DNA of 64,000 nt from Oceanobacillus rekensis (GCF_002153375.1 NZ_MTBQ01000001.1:62001-126000); one strand, 5' to 3'. Counted from the first letter of the stretch, positions 42,710 through 52,317 are shown. Notes: a model not told the origin generated them from the letters alone. Numbers and translations: made by a program.

Positions 42710-43816
42710 TTATTTTTGAATCATTGTTTCATAACCGTTATTTTCTAATAGTTTTGAGCCATTTGATTGTGCGTTCTTTGTGAAGAAACTTAATCTTAGA
42801 ACTCCTGTTATATCTTCCCGGACTTCAAGTATTTCGATATTTTTTATACTGATTTTTTCACTGGCCAGTAATTGAACGACAGAAGCAAGGGAGCCTGTCT
42901 GATCTCGGATATCGACATATAGATCGTAAAAGGCAGGGATGGCTCCCTTTTCCGATTCAGCGAGTCCATCTCGATAAAGCTTAGCCATATCAAGGTATGT
43001 AATCATCTTTTCTTTCTCATCGTTATCCAAAAGTAATTTTAAATCTTTCATTTCTTCAATCCACTCACTAAGCAGTACAGACATTTTATTTCGATTGTGC
43101 GAGAATATGTCTTGCCACATTTTCGGATTACTTGAGGCAATCCTTGTAATATCCCTAAATCCCCCTGCGGCAAGTTTAGGTAAAAATTCATGTGTCTTTT
43201 CCCACTTTTTTGCCTGGTGAACTAATGAAGATGCAATTAAATGTGGGAAATGTGACACCACTCCAGTCATTTCATCATGCTCATTTGGATTCATAACAAC
43301 AAATTTACTTTTTGAATTACTTAAAATGGTTTGTAATGCTATTAACTCTTCTTCACGTTTTTCTTGCGTCGGTGATAGGACATAGATGGCATTTTCAAAT
43401 AAATGTGCTTTTGCTGCTTGTACTCCTTTTTTATGGGATCCAGCCATTGGATGACCACCAATAAATGTTACCTTTTTATTAGTTAAGTGTTTAGCTTCCT
43501 CCATAATAGGACCTTTAACAGATGCTGTGTCTGACACAATAACATTTTTAGTGAAGGTAAGTTCATTTATTTCTTTCATTAGTAAAATGGTCTCTGAAAT
43601 TGGTGCGGCCAATATAATAAAATCGGATTGCAACGCGGACTTGGTGAAATTTGTACTCGCTTCATGTACGATACCATTTAACAGCGCAAATTTCAGCGAA
43701 TCCTCATTTAGATCATATCCAATAATGTAATTTTCTTCTGTGGTTACCATGCCTTTAGCAAGGGATCCCCCAATCAAACCCAAGCCGGCAACTAGTATGG
43801 TTTTCTTAACCATCAT
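42710..43816 (-). CDS. tyrA: Prephenate dehydrogenase with C-terminal ACT domain
   Basis: 368 residues. Oxidatively decarboxylates prephenate to 4-hydroxyphenylpyruvate for tyrosine. N-terminal NAD-binding VAGLGLIGGSLAKG, FIGGHPMAGSHKKGVQAAKAHLF for prephenate binding, and an ACT regulatory domain at about 295-365 (VDIRDQTGSLASVVQLLAS) that gives tyrosine feedback. Start ATG 43816 overlaps the hisC stop codon as TAATG; a second ATG at 43813 has the better spacing to GAAGGTG. Aro operon. Confidence 0.96.
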   Translation of the reverse strand: MMVKKTILVAGLGLIGGSLAKGMVTTEENYIIGYDLNEDSLKFALLNGIVHEASTNFTKSALQSDFIILAAPISETILLMKEINELTFTKNVIVSDTASVKGPIMEEAKHLTNKKVTFIGGHPMAGSHKKGVQAAKAHLFENAIYVLSPTQEKREEELIALQTILSNSKSKFVVMNPNEHDEMTGVVSHFPHLIASSLVHQAKKWEKTHEFLPKLAAGGFRDITRIASSNPKMWQDIFSHNRNKMSVLLSEWIEEMKDLKLLLDNDEKEKMITYLDMAKLYRDGLAESEKGAIPAFYDLYVDIRDQTGSLASVVQLLASEKISIKNIEILEVREDITGVLRLSFFTKNAQSNGSKLLENNGYETMIQK

Positions 43817-44916
43817 TACACCTTCATTATTTCTTGATGAAATTTCAGCAGTAAATTCTCAAGTTCTTTCATCTCATCTTCTTTTCCGATTGTTATTCTT
43901 ATTGTGTTTGGTGCTCCAAGTAATTCTCCAGGTCTTATAATAAACCCGTTTTCCATAAGGTACTGGAATACTTCCATTCCACTTACAGGTGTTGCTACAA
44001 GTAAAAAGTTTGCTTCAGAATCATAGTATTTCCAACCAATACTATCCAGGAACGATTCAAATGATGCTTTCACTTTTTTGTTAAAACGATAAGTACGTTC
44101 AATAAATTCTTGGTCATCAATTGCAGTGATTGCTGCTTTTTGGGCGATGGAAGAGGTGTTGAATGGACCTCTAACTTTATCAAGGGTTGTAATTATTTTG
44201 TTGTTTGCCATCCCATAACCAATACGAAGTCCCGCTAGTCCATATGCTTTAGAGAATGTACGCATTGTAATTAGGTTCTCATAACGATTGATATAGGTTA
44301 ATGCATGAACATCCGTAACGTCGTTCACATACTCCTTATAAGCTTCATCAAAAGCTACCAATACATGTTCCGGACAGTTAGCCATAAAGTATTCAAAGTC
44401 CTTTTTGGAAATTACAGTTCCTGTCGGGTTATTCGGTGAACAAAGAAATACAATCTTTGTTTGTTCATTTATTGCCTTCAATATTCCGTTCATATCATGA
44501 TAGCCGTTTGCATCTGTTGGAACTTCCGTGACGGAAGCTCCTTCGATTAATGCATAATGTTTATACTGTGGGAATGTCGGTATTGCCATTACTACATTAG
44601 AACCTGGAAGTAGAAAGGAACGGCAAATTAACTGAATAATTTCTTCAGATCCACTTCCAAAAATGATTTGATTTTGATTAATGTCCCACTTGGTTGTCAA
44701 AACGGATCTTAGTTCACTTGTATAACCATCCGGATAAATATTTAACGCAGGTATATTGTTTGATAGACTTTCTTTTACCTGATTGGAGTACCCATATGGA
44801 TTCTCATTGGAAGCTAATTTGACGATATTTCTCAAGCCGAACTCTTCCTGTATTTCTTTTGTCTGTTTGCCTTGTTTGTATGGGCTAAGTTGATCTAAAA
44901 CTGGTTTACCTTGCAT
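43816..44916 (-). CDS. hisC: Histidinol-phosphate / aromatic aminotransferase
   Basis: 366 residues, PLP-dependent. In Bacillus this enzyme serves histidine synthesis and also transaminates prephenate-derived keto acids to tyrosine and phenylalanine, which explains its place in the aro operon. Signature KLASNENPYGYS, CSPNNPTGTVIS and TMRTFSKAYGLAGLRIGYG (PLP Lys). ATG 44916 is 4 bases past the aroH stop; it overlaps tyrA by one base. In B. subtilis the trp genes lie between aroH and hisC; here none. Confidence 0.96.
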   Translation of the reverse strand: MQGKPVLDQLSPYKQGKQTKEIQEEFGLRNIVKLASNENPYGYSNQVKESLSNNIPALNIYPDGYTSELRSVLTTKWDINQNQIIFGSGSEEIIQLICRSFLLPGSNVVMAIPTFPQYKHYALIEGASVTEVPTDANGYHDMNGILKAINEQTKIVFLCSPNNPTGTVISKKDFEYFMANCPEHVLVAFDEAYKEYVNDVTDVHALTYINRYENLITMRTFSKAYGLAGLRIGYGMANNKIITTLDKVRGPFNTSSIAQKAAITAIDDQEFIERTYRFNKKVKASFESFLDSIGWKYYDSEANFLLVATPVSGMEVFQYLMENGFIIRPGELLGAPNTIRITIGKEDEMKELENLLLKFHQEIMKV

Positions 44917-44919
44917 CAG

Positions 44920-45300
44920 TTATTCTCCTATCTTATTTACTAAGTCGGGACGTAATTTTACCGCCTCGTTATGGAAAACATGTTGAATATCTGCTTGTGA
45001 TTTCTCTGTATTAACGACCATCATGATACGGATACATTGCGTGAGACTTCCAGGTACTTCTATTTCAGCCATGCACATGACTGGAACTAACGACCAGCCA
45101 TCACCATCTAATTGTCTTAATGCCTTTGCTGGGAATCCCGCATTAAGGTCTTTCGTTACTGAAATAAAAACATGCGAAATATCGGTTGGTTTTATTTGGT
45201 TTGTTTCAATCATTTCTTTAACTAGGACTCTTGTATTTTCAATCATTTGTTTTTCATCATTTTCAGTTACTGTCGTTGCTCCACGTACACCTCTTGTCAT
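44920..45300 (-). CDS. aroH: Chorismate mutase, AroH class
   Basis: 126 residues, trimeric monofunctional type. Rearranges chorismate to prephenate. RGVRGATTVTENDEKQMIE carries the active-site Arg near the N-terminus; KDLNAGFPAKALRQL, VMCMAEIEVPG with the active-site Cys and Glu, and CIRIMMVVNT are typical. Two bases downstream of aroB. In B. subtilis this gene precedes the trp operon; here hisC follows at once. Confidence 0.96.
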   Translation of the reverse strand: MTRGVRGATTVTENDEKQMIENTRVLVKEMIETNQIKPTDISHVFISVTKDLNAGFPAKALRQLDGDGWSLVPVMCMAEIEVPGSLTQCIRIMMVVNTEKSQADIQHVFHNEAVKLRPDLVNKIGE

Positions 45301-45302
45301 TT

Positions 45303-46370
45303 CTAAACCATCCTTACTATAAATGAGTGTAAATATTTATTTATTTCAGCATCTTCCAGTTCAACTATAACCGGTGATGCAAGCTCTTTTAATAAAACCA
45401 TTTGTATTTTACTTTTAACAGATTTTTTATCGGATTTCATTTTAGTTATTAAGCGTTCTGCATGGTATTCAATATTTTTAAGTGGATAGCGATTTTTTCT
45501 TAACCATAAAGTAAGTTCCTCAAACGGCAGATTATCAGAATACAACTGCTCACTAACATGCAATGAAAAAAGCAGGCCAATTGCTACTGCCTCTCCATGG
45601 GTTAATCTACCATAACCTAGATCGGCTTCAAGAGCATGTCCCAATGTGTGTCCAAGATTTAAATGCTTGCGAATTCCGGATTCTTTTTCATCCACTTCAA
45701 CGATATGTGCCTTTATGTTAATCCCCCGCTGCAGGTGATCTTGCAGTTCGCTGTTTGAAACCTTGTATATATCTGTCTCAATCAGTGTACGGTAAAAATC
45801 AGTATCGGCAATTAATGCTTCTTTAATTAGCTCAGCATAACCAGAGCGTACTTCCCTTTCGTTTAGGGACTTTAACGTCTCCACATCATAAATGACTGCC
45901 TGTGGAGGATAGAAATTACCAATTAAATTTTTCCCCAGTTCATGGTTGATTGCCACTTTCCCACCAACACTGCTGTCGTGAGCAAGTATCGTTGTTGGCA
46001 TTTGGACATAATCTATCCCCCGCATATAGGTGGCTGCAGTAAAACCAGCGAGATCACCAACTACACCACCACCAAGTGCAATCATTAAAGACTCGCGGTC
46101 GAGACAAAAGTTAATTGCATCTGTTTGTAGTTGATAAAATGTCTGTATATCTTTGGACTGCTCCCCCGCCGGAACAATCGAATGGAAGACAGGTTTATCG
46201 GTAAAGTTTTTCAAGATATCATCCAAATACAACGCTGCTACATTTTCGTCAGAAACAATAAAAATCGAGGAATAATTCTTCGTTAAATATTGGTTCAATT
46301 GAAAACGGAGTGATTCTCCTACAGCGATATGGTACGAATTCGTATTGGATTGAACAAGAATATCTTTCAC
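45303..46370 (-). CDS. aroB: 3-Dehydroquinate synthase
   Basis: About 355 residues. Cyclises DAHP to dehydroquinate, with NAD and a metal. LGGGVVGDLAGFTAATYMRG binds NAD, LAHDSSVGGKVAINHELGKN and LNLGHTLGHALEADLGYGRLTHGEAV hold the metal-ligand His residues and Glu. The GTG start at 46370 shares its first base with the aroC TAG stop codon (TAGTG) and has AGGTG upstream. A GTG three codons upstream is possible. Confidence 0.96.
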   Translation of the reverse strand: MKDILVQSNTNSYHIAVGESLRFQLNQYLTKNYSSIFIVSDENVAALYLDDILKNFTDKPVFHSIVPAGEQSKDIQTFYQLQTDAINFCLDRESLMIALGGGVVGDLAGFTAATYMRGIDYVQMPTTILAHDSSVGGKVAINHELGKNLIGNFYPPQAVIYDVETLKSLNEREVRSGYAELIKEALIADTDFYRTLIETDIYKVSNSELQDHLQRGINIKAHIVEVDEKESGIRKHLNLGHTLGHALEADLGYGRLTHGEAVAIGLLFSLHVSEQLYSDNLPFEELTLWLRKNRYPLKNIEYHAERLITKMKSDKKSVKSKIQMVLLKELASPVIVELEDAEINKYLHSFIVRMV

Positions 46371-47539
46371 TAAAAACACCTGATTTCTTCTCGGTAGTCA
46401 TCGATTGCTTTCTTAAGCTGTTTAAATTGATCACTCGGGAATTGCTCTAAAATTGCTTTAGCAACTTCGAATGCTACTACGTGTTCCATTACTACAGATG
46501 CAGCTGGTACCGCACAGGCGTCAGAACGTTCAACAGTTGCTTTAAAAGGTTCCTTTGTTTCAATATCAACACTTTGAAGCGGCTTTTTCATTAGAGTTGG
46601 GATTGGTTTCATAACCCCTTTTACAACGATAGGCATTCCAGATGTCATACCGCCTTCAAACCCACCAAGTCTATTGGAAGTTCGGTAATACCCTTTTTCT
46701 TTATCCCAAGCAATTTCATCGTGTACCTGGCTTCCGTTTAATTCTGCTGCTTTAAAGCCTATACCGAATTCTACACCTTTAAATGCATTAATACTCATAA
46801 CACTTCCTGCAATCCGGCTGTCCAGTTTACGGTCATAATGAACATAGGAACCGACTCCAGCGGGCATCCCTTCGACATAAACTTCACAGACTCCACCAAT
46901 TGAATCCCCATCACTTTTTGCTTTATCGATGGCTTCCATCATTTCCTGCTCAACGTTTTTATCCAATACCATAACAGGTGAGGCTTGAGATATCTTTGTT
47001 CGTTCTTGCATTGTAAGTGATTCATTTTCTTCTGCTCGGATGCCTGCTATCTCTTTCACATATCCACAAACTTCAATTCCAAGTTGCTTTAATAGTGTTT
47101 TAGCAACTGCACCAGCTGCTACCCTTGCAGCGGTTTCCCTTGCAGAGGATCTTTCCAATATATTCCGCATATCCCGGTGACCGTATTTCAATGCTCCGTT
47201 TAAATCAGCATGACCTGGTCTAGGTTTCGTAACAACACGTCTTATCTTTGAGTTATCTTCCATCGGATCTTCGCCCATAATATCTGTCCAATGTTTAAAA
47301 TCATCATTATGTATAACGAGTGAAATAGGAGAACCTAATGTATATCCATGTCTTACTCCACTGGTGATTTCGACAAGGTCCTTTTCGATTTGCATTCTTT
47401 TTCCTCGACCATGACCACCCTGTCTTCTTAAGAGAGACTCATTTATATCTTCCTTCAATAGGGGCATTTGGGAAGGTAATCCCTCAATAATTGTAGTAAG
47501 TTGTTTGCCATGTGATTCCCCAGATGTTAAATAGCGCAA
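46370..47539 (-). CDS. aroC: Chorismate synthase
   Basis: 389 residues, FMN-dependent. Final step of the shikimate pathway. [17 protein letters not shown], the [15 protein letters not shown] segment, and [36 protein letters not shown] are diagnostic. Named aroF in B. subtilis. The start is TTG 47539 with AAAGGAGA 7 bases upstream. It is the first gene of the aro operon; cheR lies 116 bases upstream in the same direction, as in B. subtilis. Confidence 0.97.
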   Translation of the reverse strand: MRYLTSGESHGKQLTTIIEGLPSQMPLLKEDINESLLRRQGGHGRGKRMQIEKDLVEITSGVRHGYTLGSPISLVIHNDDFKHWTDIMGEDPMEDNSKIRRVVTKPRPGHADLNGALKYGHRDMRNILERSSARETAARVAAGAVAKTLLKQLGIEVCGYVKEIAGIRAEENESLTMQERTKISQASPVMVLDKNVEQEMMEAIDKAKSDGDSIGGVCEVYVEGMPAGVGSYVHYDRKLDSRIAGSVMSINAFKGVEFGIGFKAAELNGSQVHDEIAWDKEKGYYRTSNRLGGFEGGMTSGMPIVVKGVMKPIPTLMKKPLQSVDIETKEPFKATVERSDACAVPAASVVMEHVVAFEVAKAILEQFPSDQFKQLKKAIDDYREEIRCF

Positions 47540-47654
47540 TGTACATTCTCCTTTACGGTAAATTATTATAAAATTAATAAGTATTAAGTTTTTCTAATTA
47601 CTATATCATATCTATCTTTCATTATGTTAAATTTATATAAAAATAATTTTCGAT

Positions 47655-48440
47655 TTAAAATAATGTTTCGTCTTTTTGATAAAAAAATGTTTCTGCAAGG
47701 TTAAAAGCATACTTATTCGCATTAAAAATCTGCTCCGTACTCCCAACAAACAATACACCGTCGGATTTAAGTGAATTGCTGAAGTTTTGATAGATCTTTT
47801 CTTTTGCTTGATCTGTAAAATAAATTAATACATTACGACAAACAATCAAGTCGATATTTTTAGGAAAACGATCTGCTAGAAGATTATGTTTTTTAAAGGT
47901 AATGTTTTTCTTTAATGATTCCTCGATTTTATAAAGACTGCCTTTTTTCGCGAAATATTTTTTCTTAAGTATATCCGGTAATTCCTTTAAAGCTTGCTCT
48001 GTATATATTCCCTGTTTTGCTTTTTCCAGTACATTATCATCGATATCAGTAGCAAGTATTTCAATCTTTGACTTTGGGAAATACTCCTTTGCCATTAGAG
48101 CTAAACTATAGGGTTCCTCCCCTGTTGAACATGCTGCACTCCAGATAGATAGTCTATTATTTTTTTCGATTAACATTGGGAGTATCCTGTCTTTTAATAC
48201 GTCCCATCTTTTCGGGTTTCTGTAAAACTCGGAAACGTTGATAGTTAATCTATCAGTGAATTCATTCAACAGCTCACTATCTTTACTAAAAGCTTCGAAG
48301 TATGAGACAAAGCTTGTATATCCCCTTTTATTCCTTAAAGTTGTTAATCTCCGTTTCATTTGTGTCTCTTTATATAAATGAAGATCAATCCCAATTTTAT
48401 TCTTTACAGATTGTATAAATTCTATGTAATCATCTTTCAC
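47655..48440 (-). CDS. cheR: Chemotaxis protein methyltransferase CheR
   Basis: 261 residues. Methylates glutamates of chemoreceptors using SAM, setting adaptation. N-terminal helical domain (about 1-80; NKIGIDLHLYKETQMKRRL) and catalytic domain with WSAACSTGEEPYSLAL, ILATDIDDNVLEKAKQGIYT, DLIVCRNVLIYF and VLFVGSTEQI are all standard. No other chemotaxis gene is in the window, but the same cheR-aro synteny is found in B. subtilis. Confidence 0.96.
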   Translation of the reverse strand: MKDDYIEFIQSVKNKIGIDLHLYKETQMKRRLTTLRNKRGYTSFVSYFEAFSKDSELLNEFTDRLTINVSEFYRNPKRWDVLKDRILPMLIEKNNRLSIWSAACSTGEEPYSLALMAKEYFPKSKIEILATDIDDNVLEKAKQGIYTEQALKELPDILKKKYFAKKGSLYKIEESLKKNITFKKHNLLADRFPKNIDLIVCRNVLIYFTDQAKEKIYQNFSNSLKSDGVLFVGSTEQIFNANKYAFNLAETFFYQKDETLF

Positions 48441-48553
48441 TATGCTGCGCCTCTTCCATTGTTAATTGTTAAGGGCTCTATTAGATATGCTTTTTGCCTG
48501 ATAACTTTAAGTTGAGATAAGGTGCGAAACAGGATAATTAACTTCGGCAAACG

Positions 48554-48671
48554 CTCTGGGAAATATACTGCGCGCATCCTAAGGCGGCTGGTGAGCCCCT
48601 TCATGCGTCCGCATTTAGTGTCTCAACTCTATGCCTCTCTTCCCATAGGAGTCTCCGGGTATTTCCCAGAG
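48554..48671 (-). repeat. Intergenic palindromic repeat, family 2 (complete copy)
   Basis: 12-bp perfect terminal inverted repeats CTCTGGGAAATA (48554-48565) and TATTTCCCAGAG (48660-48671). On the minus strand the interior contains GAGACTCCTATGGGAAGAG and, further on, GGGGCTCACCAGCCGCC. Parts match two other sites in the window (48745-48783 and 60530-60600). It looks like a small non-coding MITE- or REP-like element; the family name is unknown to me. Confidence 0.7.
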
Positions 48672-48744
48672 CTAGTTAAATGGTTACATTCAATTAATTA
48701 CCACACTTTTAATAGCTAAAATAGCATCATACTACTTCACTAGT

Positions 48745-48783
48745 CCGCGTGAGCGGTGACTCCTGCAGGAAAAGCACGTACTT
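48745..48783 (+). repeat. Fragment of intergenic repeat family 2
   Basis: CGTGAGCGGTGACTCCTGCA then GGAAAAGCACG. It resembles the first half of the element at 48554-48671 read on its minus strand (GG-GACTCCT---GGAA-AG). Confidence 0.5.
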
Positions 48784-48898
48784 ATAGAGAAATCAATCAA
48801 CAGTTACCCGTAGTTTATAGTTTTTGTGGCAAAAACAATATATTTTGGCAGGACTAGCAATGCGCAATCCAATCTACTAGAAAACAGCCTTGTTAAAA

Positions 48899-48925
48899 AA
48901 CCTCCGTTTTAAAAAAACGGAGGTT
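48899..48925 (-). terminator. Terminator of ndk
   Basis: Perfect 12-bp stem AACCTCCGTTTT / AAAACGGAGGTT, followed on the minus strand by TTTT. It begins 10 bases after the ndk stop. Confidence 0.88.
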
Positions 48926-48934
48926 AACCCTTTG

Positions 48935-49381
48935 TTAGTAAATCCATTCACTGTCTTGTTTTGTGTAGGATACGATTTCTTTTTCCTCAAAAAATAATGA
49001 AATTTCACGTTCAGCACTTTCTAATGAATCAGAACCATGAATGATATTCTTACCAACTGTTACACCGAAGTCTCCACGAATCGTACTTGGTGTAGCTTCT
49101 ATAGGGTTTGTTTTGCCCATCATACTGCGTGCTGTTGTAATAACATTTTCGCCTTCCCATACCATTGCAAAAACTGGCCCGGAAGTAATAAAGTCAACAA
49201 GTTCCCCAAAAAAAGGTCTCTCTTTATGTTCCCCGTAATGCTTTTCGGCAAGTTCATTAGAAACGACCATTAATTTGGCACCTGCAAGTTTAAAACCTTT
49301 TGTTTCAAAACGCCCAATAATTTCTCCAACTAAATTACGTTGTACCCCGTCTGGTTTGACCATTAAAAATGTTTTCTCCAT
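48935..49381 (-). CDS. ndk: Nucleoside diphosphate kinase
   Basis: 148 residues. Transfers phosphate from NTPs to NDPs through a phospho-His intermediate, in [38 protein letters not shown] and [15 protein letters not shown] are typical. Two in-frame ATGs are three codons apart; ATG 49381 matches the usual N-terminus. It has its own promoter and terminator, so it is probably expressed independently of hepT. Confidence 0.97.
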   Translation of the reverse strand: MEKTFLMVKPDGVQRNLVGEIIGRFETKGFKLAGAKLMVVSNELAEKHYGEHKERPFFGELVDFITSGPVFAMVWEGENVITTARSMMGKTNPIEATPSTIRGDFGVTVGKNIIHGSDSLESAEREISLFFEEKEIVSYTKQDSEWIY

Positions 49382-49429
49382 TTTCTCCATTCCACCCCGT
49401 CAATATGTATTTAAAAACTAACCATTAAA

Positions 49430-49458
49430 ATTCTATCAAATTTTCGCACAAATGGCAA
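49430..49458 (-). promoter_or_regulatory. Sigma-A promoter of ndk
   Basis: Minus strand TTGCCA (49458-49453), exactly 17 bases, TAGAAT (49435-49430); about 45 bases upstream of the ndk start, beyond the hepT stop. Confidence 0.75.
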
Positions 49459-49463
49459 TCTTA

Positions 49464-50435
49464 TTATGAACGTCTTTTACCGATATATTTTGCTATATCC
49501 TGTAATGTCTGTTTTGCTCTTGAATATGGTAGAGAGTCAAGTGACCGTAATGCCTTTTTAAGATACAGATCACTAACCATATAGGATTGATTGATTGCAT
49601 CGGTGCTTTTTAGTTTTGATAACAGAACTTCCATTGCGTTTTCATCTACATGATCGGGGTCTTCGAATGTTTTTTTAATCATTTGTTTAAAATCCAGTTG
49701 CTTCATAGCATAAAGAACCGGAAGTGTGATGTTTCCTTGGAGCAAATCATTCCCAGCTGGTTTTCCTAGTTCTTTAGCGGATGAAGTGAAATCCAGGATA
49801 TCATCAATAATCTGATAGGACATTCCGATATTATAACCATACTGATAGACTCTATCGGCGTCCTTTTCATTCAGACCGCTTACAATCGCACCTAGTTTGC
49901 AACTACTAGCAATTAGTAGAGCTGTCTTTCGTCGAATCCTTCTTAAATAATCCCGAAGCGTTTGATCCCATACATACTTGTCTTTGATCTGCTCAATCTC
50001 CCCAATGGAGACTTCTACAAGTGTTTTGGAAAGCAAACGGTGGAAACTTGCATTACGAACCGTAGATGCTTCTTCCAATGCCCGTGCTAAAATATAGTCA
50101 CCTGTATACATCGCAACACGATTACCATACAAAGATTTAGTTGTTGGCTTCCCTCTTCGTAATTCAGCTTCATCAATCACATCATCATGAACGAGTGTAG
50201 CCATATGAATAAGCTCAAGAGAAACAGCGACATGTTTAATATTATCCATATCATAATTGCCCAGTTGTCCTGCCAACAAAACAAATACAGGGCGAATACG
50301 TTTACCCCCTGCGTCCAATAATTCGATGGATGCTTTACGTAATACAGGATGTTCTGCTTGAATACTTTCACGGAGTGCAGATTCAATTATATCTAGATCC
50401 TTTTTTAAGAACCCATAAATTTTTGGTAGTCTCAT
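49464..50435 (-). CDS. hepT: Heptaprenyl diphosphate synthase component II
   Basis: 323 residues, trans-prenyltransferase. Two Asp-rich metal motifs are visible: DDVIDEAELRRG (with LVH before it) and DDILDF. GGKRIRPVF and the final IAKYIGKRRS match HepT. The large subunit of a heterodimer with HepS, which elongates farnesyl diphosphate to the C35 chain of menaquinone. Start ATG 50435 with AAGGTGACATAA upstream. It is the last gene of hepS-menG-hepT. Confidence 0.95.
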   Translation of the reverse strand: MRLPKIYGFLKKDLDIIESALRESIQAEHPVLRKASIELLDAGGKRIRPVFVLLAGQLGNYDMDNIKHVAVSLELIHMATLVHDDVIDEAELRRGKPTTKSLYGNRVAMYTGDYILARALEEASTVRNASFHRLLSKTLVEVSIGEIEQIKDKYVWDQTLRDYLRRIRRKTALLIASSCKLGAIVSGLNEKDADRVYQYGYNIGMSYQIIDDILDFTSSAKELGKPAGNDLLQGNITLPVLYAMKQLDFKQMIKKTFEDPDHVDENAMEVLLSKLKSTDAINQSYMVSDLYLKKALRSLDSLPYSRAKQTLQDIAKYIGKRRS

Positions 50436-50500
50436 TTATGTCACCTTATTTTACCTTGAAAATATATGTCGTTTATTTGGATTACGACAATTACTTTTAA

Positions 50501-51208
50501 TTATTTTTTAATTCCCATATGCATTGCAGCAACTCCACCGGTATAACTTTTCACATCGACATGTGAAAAACCGACATCCAAGAACATTTGCTTTAACTCT
50601 CTTTTTCCAGGAAAATCCTTTGCAGACTCCTGGAGCCACGAATATTCTTTATAGCTTTTCGCAAAAAATCTACCAAGAAGTGGCATTATAAATTGGAAAT
50701 AAAGGTAATAGCCTTGCCTGAAACCAAAAAGAGTTGGTTGCGAAGTTTCCAAACAAACGACTTTGCCACCAGGTTTAACAACTCGGTACATTTCTTTTAG
50801 GACGGTCATATAGTCTGGCACATTTCTTAAGCCGAATCCAATGGTAACATAATCGAATGAATTATCCTCAAATGGAAGTTCCATTGCATTTCCATGGATC
50901 AATTTCAGTTGATTGAGCTTTAGTTCCTCTTTTTTCTTCTCGGCAACAGATAGCATGTTTTGGCTGAAGTCAAGACCTATTACGGAGCCATCCTTGCCAA
51001 CGGCTTTTGAAAGTGAAATAGACCAATCCCCAGTGCCACAGCAAACATCAAGTGCATGTGATCCTTTTTTTACATTCATACGTTTCATAATGTCTTTTCT
51101 CCATGCTTTATGTCGCTGAAAAGAAATAATGGAATTCATTGTATCGTATTTAGGATATATTTTTTCGAATACGTTGTGTACTCGTTCTTCTTTCGATTGT
51201 TCCTGCAT
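50501..51208 (-). CDS. menG: Demethylmenaquinone methyltransferase (UbiE family)
   Basis: 235 residues. SAM-dependent methylation, the last step of menaquinone synthesis. [17 protein letters not shown] is the SAM-binding motif [25 protein letters not shown] and [14 protein letters not shown] are conserved. MenH in older B. subtilis nomenclature. ATG 51208 is 3 bases past the hepS stop, so hepS-menG are coupled. Confidence 0.96.
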   Translation of the reverse strand: MQEQSKEERVHNVFEKIYPKYDTMNSIISFQRHKAWRKDIMKRMNVKKGSHALDVCCGTGDWSISLSKAVGKDGSVIGLDFSQNMLSVAEKKKEELKLNQLKLIHGNAMELPFEDNSFDYVTIGFGLRNVPDYMTVLKEMYRVVKPGGKVVCLETSQPTLFGFRQGYYLYFQFIMPLLGRFFAKSYKEYSWLQESAKDFPGKRELKQMFLDVGFSHVDVKSYTGGVAAMHMGIKK

Positions 51209-51211
51209 AAA

Positions 51212-52021
51212 TTAACCTTCTTCCGCAGTAAAAGGATCATGTTGTTCCGTTTCATTGATACTGTTTCTTAAGTATTTTTTAAGAAACATAAAATTATCAG
51301 GGAGATTTGAAATTAGGCTGGGAAGTTCCACTCTATTTTCATAAATGATTCCATTAATTTTAGTAATAAAAACAGAATAATTGCTAGTTTCATCTATTGC
51401 CTGCCATATTTCATATAATGGGAATTCACCATTTAGTTGCATTTCTTTTATCTCGCGTGTCATTCTGTCTGTAAATAACCAATCGGAAATCACCTGATCA
51501 AGGGTGCTACCATATATAAATTGAGCAACATGCAAAATCAGCATAGAATCTATTTTTTTGGTTAATACAATGAATTCCTCAAATGACTCCACTTCTTTAT
51601 AGTAAAGCATTATTTTATACTCATTAATCTTCCTAATGGCGCTAGCTAGTGTATGTATAAAGTCAAAGTCTTCTATTTCAGATAATAGTAAATAATATAA
51701 ACCACTGTAATAATCACCTGCTAAAACCCTAAGTTGTTTTGTCAGTTTATCTTCTTTCGTTTCGTCCCACTCATTGCGTACTGGTACGAGTTCATGTGTA
51801 TCAAGTGCAATCTGGACCAACATCGCTGTAATTATGTATCGTTCCCTCTGGATTGGATTAAGCGATACCTTGTTGTTAACTAAAGAAGTTAAAATTCTTA
51901 GCTTTTCTTCATCAATTTTGGGCTTTTGTATATACTTTTCCAGATATTTATGTTGTAGTTTATCTTCTAGAAGACCCCTTATATTCTGAATTTCTGTGAT
52001 AGAAGTGTTCAAAGGTATCAC
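51212..52021 (-). CDS. hepS: Heptaprenyl diphosphate synthase component I
   Basis: 269 residues, predominantly helical, no Asp-rich motif. The small regulatory subunit that sets chain length in the HepS/HepT heterodimer. The sequence YIITAMLVQIALDTHELVP, LAGDYYSGLYYLLLSEIEDF and FLKKYLR near the end match HepS. First gene of hepS-menG-hepT; in B. subtilis mtrB lies immediately upstream, and here a 320-base intergenic stretch with a repeat lies between. Confidence 0.9.
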   Translation of the reverse strand: MIPLNTSITEIQNIRGLLEDKLQHKYLEKYIQKPKIDEEKLRILTSLVNNKVSLNPIQRERYIITAMLVQIALDTHELVPVRNEWDETKEDKLTKQLRVLAGDYYSGLYYLLLSEIEDFDFIHTLASAIRKINEYKIMLYYKEVESFEEFIVLTKKIDSMLILHVAQFIYGSTLDQVISDWLFTDRMTREIKEMQLNGEFPLYEIWQAIDETSNYSVFITKINGIIYENRVELPSLISNLPDNFMFLKKYLRNSINETEQHDPFTAEEG

Positions 52022-52128
52022 CTGGGTCCTTTCATCCTTTCACGTACTCTAGTTATTATAGCATATTTTATCTGTGATAAAAACGATTGAATACTGATGA
52101 AAGAGATTGTTTGAATAGTCCGGTAAAA

Positions 52129-52317
52129 ATGACGGATTAATGTTTCTAGTAAGCGATACAGATCTTCTTCTACTAAGACCGCCACGCACTTACTCGTCCT
52201 ATCGAAAGAACTGTGGACAATATAGAAGTCACGACATCACGCGCAAGCCCTTTACTCAAGAGCTACGGTGCCATGAACTTCTCCATCTTTTTTAATCCAT
52301 CTATTTGAACACGCACT
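52129..52317 (-). repeat. Intergenic repeat, family 1 (copy A)
   Basis: In the 320-base gap between hepS and mtrB. Shares with copy B at 56631-56799 the blocks ATGACGGA (start), TTACTCGTCCTA-CGAAA, TAGAAGTCAC-ACATC, an AG-GCTA block, and TTTGAACACGCACT (end) in the same order. Both lie on the same strand directly after minus-strand genes. No frame is open across it. Non-coding and of unknown function; the remainder of the gap shows nothing else. Confidence 0.8.

Larger units (their letters stand above)
48441..48934. other. 494-base gap between cheR and ndk: repeat elements and ndk terminator
   Basis: No gene is supported here. It holds a 118-base element with terminal inverted repeats (48554-48671), a fragment of the same family in the other orientation (48745-48783) and the ndk terminator (48899-48925). 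A short open frame across the repeat is not considered coding. Confidence 0.8.

Noticed and set aside
48522..48719. 65-codon plus-strand frame in the cheR-ndk gap
   Set aside because: It spans the palindromic repeat and has no ribosome binding site; frame openness follows from the GC-rich repeat.
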